Of a stretch of DNA of 64,000 nt, positions 15,574-25,076 are shown piece by piece (positions within the stretch are counted from its first letter, which is position 1; the number at the start of each line of letters is the position of its first letter). The notes below the pieces were generated by a model. It had not been told where the DNA came from. It made no database searches and worked only from the letters and a program-made list of their open reading frames with translations. The DNA is from Sphingosinicella sp. (GTDB lineage: Bacteria > Pseudomonadota > Alphaproteobacteria > Sphingomonadales > Sphingomonadaceae), in NCBI RefSeq assembly GCF_013911755.1, contig NZ_JACESP010000003.1, positions 62,001 to 126,000 of the forward strand, in the 5' to 3' direction. The position numbers and the translations under genes are program-made.

Positions 15574-17900
15574 GCGTGATCGGACAATCGGTGCGCCGCG
15601 CTGCGCTCGATCGCTTCGCTGCGGGCCGTGGCCGCTACGTGGGCGACATCGATCTACCGGGCATGGCGACGGTCGTCTTCGCGCGCAGTCCCGTGGCGCA
15701 CGCCGAACTCCTCGGTGTCGATGTCGCCGCCGCGCGGGCGATCCCCGGCGTTCTTGCCGTCATCACGGGCGATGACATCGCGGGTTTCGCGCCGCAGCCG
15801 TCGCTCTGGAACCTGCCGGGCCAGAACCATTCGGGGCTAAAGGCGCTGGCAACCGATCGGCTGCGCTACGTGGGCCAGCCGTTCGCTGCCGTGGTCGCCC
15901 TCGATCGCCGCACCGCCGAAGCGGCAGCCAGCGCCATCGTCCCCAAGTACCGGGCGCTCCCCGTCATCGCCGACATGGACGCCGCGCTCCGCACCGATGC
16001 GCCGCGCCTCTACGATCATTGGTCCGACAACGTCGTCGGCCGCCCCCGCTGGCAGGCAGGCGACATCGTCGCCGCGTTCAACAACGCCGCACTCGTCGTC
16101 AGCGACCGCTTCACGACGCAGCGCGTCCATCCCTGTTCGCTCGAACCGCGCGGTGTCGTCGTCGCGCCTGACCTTGATGGCGAAAGCATTACGGTCTGGC
16201 TCTCCACCCAGTCGATCCACCAGGTGCGCGCCGGCATCTCCGAATGTCTCGGTCTCCCAGAACACCGCATTCGCGTCATCGCGCCGGACGTAGGCGGATC
16301 GTTCGGCATGAAGGCCTGCCTCTACGGCGAAGAAGTGATCCTCGCCTTCCTCACGCACCGTATCGGCCGTCCGCTTCGCTGGATCGAAACCCGCGCCGAA
16401 GCCTTCGTCGCCTCCACCCACGGCCGCGACGAACGCGTCGACCTCGCGCTCGCCTTCGATGCGGACGGCCGCATACGCGCCCTCCGTTCCACCATCGTCC
16501 TCGACAAGGGTGCCGACCCCTACGCGACCTCGATGGGCACCGCCTGGATCACCGGCGCCGTGATGACCGGCCCATACAGGATCGACACGGTCGACATCGA
16601 AGCCATCGCCGTCGTCACCAACAAGACCCCCACCGGCGCCTACCGCGGCTTCGGTCAGCCGGAAGCGAACTTCGCCCTCGAACGCGCGCTCGACATGGCC
16701 GCGCCGCGCCTCGGCCTCGATCCGGCGGAGTTTCGCCGCCGCAACCTCGTGGCGCCGTCCGAAATGCCGTACCCCACGCCGACCGGCATCGTGCTCGATA
16801 GCGGGCGCTACGCCGATCTCCTCGATGCGACCCTTGAAAGGTTCGGCGATAACGATGCGCCGCCGTCGTCGCGCCGCCGCACCGGCGTCGGCATCGCCTG
16901 CTACGCTGAAACCACGAACTTCGGCCCATCGCCGCTCTGCAAGCTGATCGGCGTCGATAGCGGCGGGTTCGATATCACGTCGATCCGCATGGAGCCGAGC
17001 GCCCATGTGCGCGTCTTCGTCGGCCAGACGCCGATGGGGCAGGGCATCGAAACTGTGCTTATGCAGGTCGCCGCCGACGAACTCGGGCTCCCGATCGAGG
17101 ACATCTCCATCGTCCACGGCGACACGGTTTCGTCCGCCTATACCGCGTATGCGAGCGGCGGCAGCCGCGGCGCGGGTGTCGCGGGCGGCTCGACCGCGCT
17201 TGCGGCGCGGCGACTGCGGGCGCGCATCCTGCGCTGGGGCGCACATCTTCTGGACGCGCCGCCCGAAAGCGTCCGTTTCGTGCAGGGCGGTGTCGAGGTA
17301 ACCGACATGCCGACGCGCCGCATCGGCATCGCCGAGATCGCAGCGGCGGCGTACAAGGCGTTCTCAACGCCCGAAGGGCTGGAGCCCGGCCTTGAGGACA
17401 GGGCCGCCTACGACCCGCCCGCGCTCGCCATCGCCTACGGCTGCGTCGTGGCGCAGGTCGCCGTCGATCTCGATACGGGCAAGATCACTGTGGAGCGTAT
17501 CGTCTTCGGGCATGATTGCGGCGTGCAGATCAATCCCGCGATCGTGGAGGGACAGGTGATCGGCGGTCTCGCGCAGGCGCTCGGCGCGACCTTGTTCGAA
17601 GAGGTGCGCTACGATGCCGAAGCGCGGCCGCTCACCCTGTCGCTACAGGATTATCTGCTGCCGTTGGCTTCAGACGTGCCGCACGTCGAACTCGTGCATT
17701 TCGAAACGCCGACTCCGTTCTCGCCGATCGGCGCCAAGGGGGTCGGCGAAAGCGGCACGATCGGTGTGCCCGCCGCCATCGCCAATGCGGTGCAGAATGC
17801 GCTCGGGGCGGCATCGCCGCTCGTGACACTGCCACTCACCGGCGAGCGTGTTTTGGCTGCCCTGTCATGCGACAGCGCGCCCTCGCGCGCTTCCGGTTGA
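15570..17900 (+). CDS. molybdenum hydroxylase catalytic (large) subunit
   Basis: 776 residues. The molybdopterin-binding subunit signature GAYRGFGQPE (Tyr358) and the catalytic glutamate in GVGESGT (Glu727) are present. The loop is GAYRGFG, not the AY-x-CSFR of true CO dehydrogenase, so this is a general aldehyde oxidase/xanthine dehydrogenase-type hydroxylase acting on an N-heterocycle, aldehyde or similar carbon centre. It requires molybdenum cofactor; a molybdate transporter is encoded at 36824-38887. ATG 15570 overlaps the small-subunit stop as ATGA. Co-location with the Rieske oxygenase suggests two successive oxidations of one substrate. Confidence 0.9.
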   Translation: MSVIGQSVRRAALDRFAAGRGRYVGDIDLPGMATVVFARSPVAHAELLGVDVAAARAIPGVLAVITGDDIAGFAPQPSLWNLPGQNHSGLKALATDRLRYVGQPFAAVVALDRRTAEAAASAIVPKYRALPVIADMDAALRTDAPRLYDHWSDNVVGRPRWQAGDIVAAFNNAALVVSDRFTTQRVHPCSLEPRGVVVAPDLDGESITVWLSTQSIHQVRAGISECLGLPEHRIRVIAPDVGGSFGMKACLYGEEVILAFLTHRIGRPLRWIETRAEAFVASTHGRDERVDLALAFDADGRIRALRSTIVLDKGADPYATSMGTAWITGAVMTGPYRIDTVDIEAIAVVTNKTPTGAYRGFGQPEANFALERALDMAAPRLGLDPAEFRRRNLVAPSEMPYPTPTGIVLDSGRYADLLDATLERFGDNDAPPSSRRRTGVGIACYAETTNFGPSPLCKLIGVDSGGFDITSIRMEPSAHVRVFVGQTPMGQGIETVLMQVAADELGLPIEDISIVHGDTVSSAYTAYASGGSRGAGVAGGSTALAARRLRARILRWGAHLLDAPPESVRFVQGGVEVTDMPTRRIGIAEIAAAAYKAFSTPEGLEPGLEDRAAYDPPALAIAYGCVVAQVAVDLDTGKITVERIVFGHDCGVQINPAIVEGQVIGGLAQALGATLFEEVRYDAEARPLTLSLQDYLLPLASDVPHVELVHFETPTPFSPIGAKGVGESGTIGVPAAIANAVQNALGAASPLVTLPLTGERVLAALSCDSAPSRASG

Positions 17901-17923
17901 CATATCCCGCCTGGAAAATGATG

Positions 17924-17937
17924 ATCCTGATCAGGAT
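17924..17937. promoter_or_regulatory. 14-bp perfect palindrome upstream of CocE-type hydrolase
   Basis: ATCCTGA followed by its exact reverse complement TCAGGAT, 28 bp before the hydrolase ATG. A TTGACA at 17897-17902 overlaps the stop of the large subunit and could be a -35 box with a weak GATGAT (17920-17925) as -10. If real, the palindrome would sit just downstream of the transcription start, as a repressor site would. Confidence 0.35.
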
Positions 17938-17965
17938 TGTTTCTGATGGGTCGGGGAGTCGCGCG

Positions 17966-19735
17966 ATGAAAGCAGCACTGGTTTTGGGCGTGGCGCTTGC
18001 CGCCGGTTTCGCGCAGGTCGCCGCTGGGGAGGCGCCGGCCGATGCCAGTAAGGTGGAGATGCGCTGGGGCGAGCGGATACCGTTGCGCGACGGCGTCAAG
18101 CTCAGCGCCACCGTCTATCTGCCAAAGGGGCAGGCAGCACCCGCGCCCTGCATCTTCACGCTGACGCCCTACATTGCGCAGAGCTACCACGACCGCGGCG
18201 TCTATTTCGCGGCGCATGGCCTGCCGTTCCTCACCGTCGACGTGCGCGGACGCGGCAACTCGGAAGGCGAATTCCGCCCACTGATTCAAGAGGCGAAGGA
18301 CGGCCACGACGTCGTCGAATGGCTGGCGAAGCAGCCCTATTGCAACGGCAAGGTTTCGATGTGGGGCGGCTCCTACGCCGGGTACAACCAGTGGGCGACG
18401 GCGAAGGAAGCGCCGCCGCACCTCGCCACGATCGTGCCCGTCGCCTCGCCCTATCCGGGCGCCGATTTCCCGTCGCGCAACAACATCGCCTACCCCTATC
18501 TGATGCAGTGGCTGACCTTCACGGACGGAAAGGCCTCGCAGGGCAACATCTTCGGCGATTCCGCCTTCTGGGCATCGATCGCCCGCGAACGCTTCGAAAA
18601 GGGCGAGGCGTTCAGCACACTGCCCCGCATCTTCGGCGGCGAGCAGAAGACACTCGTGGAATGGATTTCGCATCCCGCCGTCGATGCGTGGTACGACAGC
18701 TATGCGCCGACGCCCGAACAGTTCCGCGCGCTCGACATGCCGATCCTCACCATCACCGGCAGCTACGATGGCGACCAGCCCGGCGCGTTCGAATTCTACA
18801 AGACGCACATGAAGCTCGGTTCCCCGAAGGCGCGCGCGAACCACTATCTGATCGTCGGGCCGTGGGACCATGCCGGCACCCGCACGCCGCAGGCTGAATT
18901 CGGCGGACTGAAGTTCGGCCCGGCGAGCCTCGTCGATCTGCCGAAGCTGCATGTCGAGTGGTACAATTGGGCGATGGCGGGCGGCGCGAAGCCGGATTTC
19001 CTGAAAAAGCGCGTCGCTTATTATGTGATGGGCGCCGAGCGCTGGCGCTATGCAGACACGCTGGAGGGCGTCACGGCTGAGGAAAAGCCGTTCTTCCTCG
19101 ATTCCACTGCCAACGCCAACCGGGTGATGGCATCGGGATCGCTCTCGCCGGCATCAGCGGGCAAGGGCAGCGCCGACAGCTATGTCTATGACCCCCGCGA
19201 CGTGTCGGGCGCCGCGCTCGAAGCCGGCCTGGATCCAAGCCTCTTTACGGACCAGACGCTGGTGCTCGCGGCCGACGGCAAGCAGCTCGTCTATCACACC
19301 GCGCCTTTCGACAAGCCCACCGAGGTTTCCGGCTTCTTCCGCCTGTCCGCGTGGATTTCGATCGATCAGCCGGACACGGATTTCCAAGCCTCTGTCTACG
19401 AGATCACGCCCGATGGCGGCAGCATCCTGCTGACGAACGACATCCTCCGCGCGCGCTACCGCGACTCGCTGCGCGAAGCGAAGCTCGTCACCTCAAAGGC
19501 GCCGCTCCGCTATGATTTCAACCGCTTCACCTTCGTGTCGCGGCAGATCGCGAAGGGCAGCCGCCTTCGCCTCGTCGTCGGGCCGATCAACTCGATCAAC
19601 ACGCAGAAGAACTACAATTCCGGCGGCGTGGTTGCGGACGAAACCATGGCGGATGCCCGGCCGGTGACGGTGAAGCTGCTCCACGACAAGGCGCACCCGA
19701 GCGCGCTCTACATCCCCTTCGGTCAGCCGGAGTAG
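17966..19735 (+). CDS. secreted CocE/NonD-type X-Pro dipeptidyl-peptidase family hydrolase
   Basis: 589 residues from ATG 17966 with a GGGGAG ribosome-binding site; the frame is open upstream but overlaps the previous gene. A signal peptide covers about residues 1-20. The alpha/beta-hydrolase nucleophile is Ser136 in GGSYAG, followed by acid and histidine positions (GSYDGDQPG, GPWDHAG) and a C-terminal jelly-roll domain (from ~residue 350). The family cleaves esters or amides, for example cocaine esterase and glutaryl-7-ACA acylase. In the periplasm it could release an acid or alcohol later oxidised by the island enzymes; this is inference. It converges with the aminotransferase, 3 bases apart. 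Confidence 0.87.
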   Translation: MKAALVLGVALAAGFAQVAAGEAPADASKVEMRWGERIPLRDGVKLSATVYLPKGQAAPAPCIFTLTPYIAQSYHDRGVYFAAHGLPFLTVDVRGRGNSEGEFRPLIQEAKDGHDVVEWLAKQPYCNGKVSMWGGSYAGYNQWATAKEAPPHLATIVPVASPYPGADFPSRNNIAYPYLMQWLTFTDGKASQGNIFGDSAFWASIARERFEKGEAFSTLPRIFGGEQKTLVEWISHPAVDAWYDSYAPTPEQFRALDMPILTITGSYDGDQPGAFEFYKTHMKLGSPKARANHYLIVGPWDHAGTRTPQAEFGGLKFGPASLVDLPKLHVEWYNWAMAGGAKPDFLKKRVAYYVMGAERWRYADTLEGVTAEEKPFFLDSTANANRVMASGSLSPASAGKGSADSYVYDPRDVSGAALEAGLDPSLFTDQTLVLAADGKQLVYHTAPFDKPTEVSGFFRLSAWISIDQPDTDFQASVYEITPDGGSILLTNDILRARYRDSLREAKLVTSKAPLRYDFNRFTFVSRQIAKGSRLRLVVGPINSINTQKNYNSGGVVADETMADARPVTVKLLHDKAHPSALYIPFGQPE

Positions 19736-19738
19736 GGG

Positions 19739-20875
19739 TCAGCGCGCATTCTGCTTGGCAAACCACGGTTCGAGGAGCGCGATTGCGCGCTCCACCCGGT
19801 CGGTAGAAACGGCGAAGCTGATGCGCATGAAGTGGTGGCCTTCCACCGGATCGAAATCGATGCCCGGCGCCGTCGCGATGCCGGTGTCTTCAAGGATGCG
19901 CATACAGAAGGCCATGCTGTCGTCGGTCAGGTGGCCGATGTCGGCATAGATGTAGAAGGCGCCGTCGGGCGGCGCGATGCGGCGCAGCCCCATTTTCGGC
20001 AGCGCTTCCAAAAGAAGCGCGCGGTTGCGGGCGTAAGTGGCGATGTGCCCTTCCAGCTCATCGCGGCACTCGAAGGCGGTGAGCCCCGCGTGCTGTGCGA
20101 GCGACGGCGGGGTGAGGAACAGGTTGCCCATGCGCGCGCGCGCCGCGCCGATCAGCTCGGGCGGCACCACCAGCCAGCCGAGCCTCCAGCCCGCCATGCT
20201 GAAGTATTTGGAGAAGCTGTTGACCACCAGCGTGTCCCCCGAGAATTCCAGCATCGAATGCGCAGGGCCCACGTAGCTCAGGCCGTGATAGATCTCGTCG
20301 GAGATGATGCGGATGCCGCGGCGGCGGCACACTTCGGTGATGGCGGCGAGTTCGTCCTTCGGGATAATCGTGCCGGTGGGATTGGCGGGGCTCGCGACGA
20401 TCAGGCCTTCGGGCGCAGGTTCCAGCGCCTCAATCGCCGCGGCGGTGATCTGGTAGCGTTCCGCCTCGCCGCAGGGCAGCTCCACCGGCACCATGTGCAG
20501 CGCTTTCAGCGTGTTGCGGTAGGCGACATAGCCCGGCCGCGCGAGCGCGACGCGCGCACCGGGCGCGAACAGGCAGGAAAGCGCCATCACGAACGCGGGC
20601 GATGCGCCGTTCGTCAGGATGATCTGCTCGGGGTCGAGCGCGATTCCGTAGGTTTCCTGATAGTGGCGGGCGATGCGCGTCTTGAGCGGAATACTCTCCC
20701 AATAACCCATGCCGTCCGTATCGAGGATGCGGTGCGCCTCGGCGATGGCCTCGGCCGGCGCGCCGGTCGAAGGCTGGCCGAACTCCATGTGGATGACCTC
20801 GCGCCCCTCTGCCGAAAGGCGGTGGGCGAGGCGGCTGATGGCAAGGGCGTGAAAGGGATCGATTTCAGCGGTCAT
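19739..20875 (-). CDS. class I/II PLP-dependent aminotransferase
   Basis: 378 residues. The PLP-binding lysine is Lys223 in NSFSKYFSMAGWRLGW, and ASPANPTG (161-168) holds the conserved asparagine; SDEIYHG (192-198) is the aspartate that contacts the pyridine nitrogen. Fold type I enzymes of this group move amino groups between amino acids and 2-oxo acids in the cytoplasm; aspartate or aromatic substrates are common. There is no neighbouring pathway that fixes its substrate. The ATG at 20875 is divergent from the polysaccharide deacetylase. Confidence 0.87.
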   Translation of the reverse strand: MTAEIDPFHALAISRLAHRLSAEGREVIHMEFGQPSTGAPAEAIAEAHRILDTDGMGYWESIPLKTRIARHYQETYGIALDPEQIILTNGASPAFVMALSCLFAPGARVALARPGYVAYRNTLKALHMVPVELPCGEAERYQITAAAIEALEPAPEGLIVASPANPTGTIIPKDELAAITEVCRRRGIRIISDEIYHGLSYVGPAHSMLEFSGDTLVVNSFSKYFSMAGWRLGWLVVPPELIGAARARMGNLFLTPPSLAQHAGLTAFECRDELEGHIATYARNRALLLEALPKMGLRRIAPPDGAFYIYADIGHLTDDSMAFCMRILEDTGIATAPGIDFDPVEGHHFMRISFAVSTDRVERAIALLEPWFAKQNAR

Positions 20876-21053
20876 GGCTGCGGGTTAGAGAGGCGCGGAG
20901 ACACGCGCAAGGGGGAGGGTGCCATGCGTCCGTCACTCCGGCTAAGGTGTTGTTGAGCAATGTACGCCATGAGCCCGGATGGTTATGGCGGAAACGGGAA
21001 TCGGTGTTGGAAGATCGAATGGCGCGAACCAGCGGTATCGGCGGGGGCAATTC

Positions 21054-22064
21054 GTGAAGCAGGCTTTGCTCGGGTCCGTCCGCGCGCTTGGCGGTTTTGC
21101 GGCGGCGCGCGCGCTGACCGCGGGGAAGCTGCGCATTCTCTGCTACCACGGCCTTTGGACGCTGGACGTCGCGCCGTTCGGGAACCGCCTGTTCATGCCG
21201 CATCGCCAGTTCGCCGATCGGATGAAGTGGCTTGCAGCCTCGCCGTATCCGGTGTTGCCGCTCGGCGAAGCGGTGGACATGCTCGCCGAAGACAGGCTGC
21301 CGAAGGGCGCCACCGTCATCACCATCGACGACGGCTGGTCCTCCACCTACACGCACATGCTCCCCGCGCTCGAAGCCTGCGGCCTTCCGGCGACCGTCTA
21401 TGTCTCGACTTACTATGTCGAAAATGATGGCCCGGTGGCGAACGTCGCCGCGAATTATCTCACAGAGCGCGCGCCTGCGGGCACTTACGACCTCGCGGGC
21501 GTCCTTCCCGGTCTCGAAGCGCCGCTCGTCCTCGGCGATGCCGCGAGCCGCGACAGGGCAGGGGATCGGCTGCGCACGGCCGTGGACGAGGTGGGTTTCC
21601 AGCCGCGCATGGTCGGCCTTGCTGAAGTGGCGAACCGGCTCGGTATGGGTACGGAACCGTGGTGGTCAGGGCGTCAGTTTCACCTGATGCGCCCCGAAGA
21701 GGTGGCGGATGCCGCGCGCCGGGGCCTCGACATTCAGCTTCATACGCACCGCCACAAGGGTCTGCATCGCTACATCGACGCCCTGCCGCAGGAGCTCGCC
21801 GATAATCGCGCCTCGCTCGGTGCCATGCTCGGCGGCGCGCATCAGGATCATTTCTGCTACCCGAGCGGCGGTTTCGACCCGCGCGGGGAGGCGATGCTCG
21901 CCGAAGCCGGCATCAAATCCGCGACGCTCGTCACCGAAGGCTTGAACGCGCCGGGCACGAACCCATATCGCTTGCGGCGGTTCCTGGACGGCCGGACGGT
22001 AAGCGAAGCGAGCATCGACGCGTACCTCTCCGGCATCCTCGACATCGCCGAGCGGCTGCGCTAG
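21054..22064 (+). CDS. polysaccharide deacetylase (NodB/CE4-type fold)
   Basis: 336 residues from GTG 21054. The start V-K-Q-A-L-L followed by KLRILCYHG matches the usual beginning of this family in related bacteria; ATG 20979 would add 25 residues with no obvious function. The catalytic and metal-binding region TIDDGWSSTY (Asp92-Asp93) and the later LHTHRHKGLH fit a carbohydrate esterase family 4 domain, which removes acetyl groups from N-acetyl sugars in polysaccharides or peptidoglycan. No signal peptide is clear. It may belong functionally with the surface-polysaccharide genes, though it is 15 kb away. Confidence 0.82.
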   Translation: MKQALLGSVRALGGFAAARALTAGKLRILCYHGLWTLDVAPFGNRLFMPHRQFADRMKWLAASPYPVLPLGEAVDMLAEDRLPKGATVITIDDGWSSTYTHMLPALEACGLPATVYVSTYYVENDGPVANVAANYLTERAPAGTYDLAGVLPGLEAPLVLGDAASRDRAGDRLRTAVDEVGFQPRMVGLAEVANRLGMGTEPWWSGRQFHLMRPEEVADAARRGLDIQLHTHRHKGLHRYIDALPQELADNRASLGAMLGGAHQDHFCYPSGGFDPRGEAMLAEAGIKSATLVTEGLNAPGTNPYRLRRFLDGRTVSEASIDAYLSGILDIAERLR

Positions 22065-22108
22065 ACGCGCCGCAAATCCGAAAGATCTCGTGAGAAGGCG
22101 GCGGCGGC

Positions 22109-23791
<1,683 letters not shown>

Positions 23792-23800
23792 GAGCCGTCG

Positions 23801-24463
23801 TCAGCCGCAGAGCCTGCGGTCTCCGTCGGAAAGGCCGGTCGTATTGGTGATGTTTCTGAGCGTCAGTTCGCGCGCGATGAACGCTGAGGTATAAGTGATG
23901 TCGCGTTCCGTAAAGATCGGCGCGATGCTGCTCAATATGCTGCTTCTCACCGGGAAGAACCAAGGCGTGTAGCGATAGGTCACTTCGGCGACGAGTACGT
24001 TGTTCGGGTCCGTGACGACCATGCCGTTCACTTCGTCGATCGTATCGTCGTCCTCACCATCGCCTTCCTCGCCGATTTCGCTGGACCGCGCGAGGGCGCC
24101 TTCGCAGCGCTGCCAGCGGATCCAGTGCCCATCGTCGTCGGCATTGCGTGTGATGGAACTAAGGACGATGCGACCGTTCGTGTCGAAATCGTCGAACGAT
24201 GCCGACATCTGCGAACCCATGAAAAGCGTGTTGACGTCCACTTCGTCGATGCTGGCCCGATATCGTGCGGCAAGATCGGCGGTCGAGGTCGCGATGCGCG
24301 AAAGCTGCTGGTGCGTCAGCGCGAGATGGACCAGCTCAAGCCCGCCGAGTAGCGCAACCATCAGGAATGGGAGCGCAAACGCGAACTCCATGAACGCGAC
24401 ACCGGACTCGTTCTCGCGGAGCGATGTCCGAACCTTTAGGAGGCGAACCCGTTTCGTTGTCAT
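23801..24463 (-). CDS. TadE-like pilus assembly protein
   Basis: 220 residues. An N-terminal hydrophobic helix preceded by E-x-G-V-A-F-M-E-F-A (about residues 22-45) is the TadE pattern: a prepilin-like anchor of minor pilins of the Flp/Tad pilus. The rest is a periplasmic domain. ATG 24463 overlaps the stop of the upstream gene by ATGA; a GTG at 24475 lies too close to the GGAGGAG site to be preferred. It is the third gene of a tadG-tadE-tadE run. No Tad secretion ATPase or prepilin peptidase lies in the window. Confidence 0.8.
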   Translation of the reverse strand: MTTKRVRLLKVRTSLRENESGVAFMEFAFALPFLMVALLGGLELVHLALTHQQLSRIATSTADLAARYRASIDEVDVNTLFMGSQMSASFDDFDTNGRIVLSSITRNADDDGHWIRWQRCEGALARSSEIGEEGDGEDDDTIDEVNGMVVTDPNNVLVAEVTYRYTPWFFPVRSSILSSIAPIFTERDITYTSAFIARELTLRNITNTTGLSDGDRRLCG

Positions 24464-25068
24464 GCAGGAATGCACTCCTCCTCGGGGTCGGGCACCTCGA
24501 TGTTGCTGAACGGCTCGTTCTTAATCACGGCGTTGGCCTCGATCGTCATATCGTTATCGCCGCCGTTGATGACGCTTGAGGTCAGCTTGAAGATCATCGG
24601 GTAGGTAACCGTCACGCCGTAATAGAGGATGTCTTCGGCATCGCCGAGATCGTCGCTGCCGCGATCCGCGTCCCATTGCTCGTTCCCGTTGATATCGAGG
24701 TAGCAATCGCCGGGCCCCGGCTCGCCGCCCAGCGGCGCGACATCGGATGTGAGCGGTTCCGGCTGACCCACGGCTCCGAAGCTGGAGTAGCTCCTGCGAT
24801 CGATCTCTGCGTGCGCTCCCTTGATCTGCCCGATTTTCGCGTTGAGGATCGCGTCGAGTTCCTCCGCGGTCGAGCCACCCGTCGCGGCGAGGCGCGAGAC
24901 TTCACGCAGCGCGCCTTCCACGTTCGATTTTGCGTAGGCGAGATAGCCGAGCTCGATCCCGCCCATCAGCAGTGTCATCATCGGCAGGCTCAGCAAGGCG
25001 AACTCGATGATATAGCTGCCGCGCTCGTCCCGGCGGAGACGGCGAAGCGGATTGTGGAGGCGCTTCAT
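24460..25068 (-). CDS. TadE-family pilus assembly protein
   Basis: 202 residues. The N-terminus R-R-D-E-R-G-S-Y-I-I-E-F-A-L-L followed by a hydrophobic helix (about 18-42) is the TadE-type prepilin-like segment. The remainder is acidic and periplasmic, with two cysteines in a calcium-binding-like, Asp/Asn-rich stretch (DCYLDINGNEQWDADRG). It starts 8 bases after the tadG-like stop and overlaps the next tadE-like gene, so the three are one operon. Minor pilins of this type help assemble or stabilise Flp pili. Confidence 0.8.
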   Translation of the reverse strand: MKRLHNPLRRLRRDERGSYIIEFALLSLPMMTLLMGGIELGYLAYAKSNVEGALREVSRLAATGGSTAEELDAILNAKIGQIKGAHAEIDRRSYSSFGAVGQPEPLTSDVAPLGGEPGPGDCYLDINGNEQWDADRGSDDLGDAEDILYYGVTVTYPMIFKLTSSVINGGDNDMTIEANAVIKNEPFSNIEVPDPEEECIPA

Positions 25069-25076
25069 TGTCGTGC

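Noticed and set aside
15837-17246. 469-codon open frame antisense to the Mo hydroxylase large subunit
   Set aside because: Shadow of a strongly biased coding frame; no motif.
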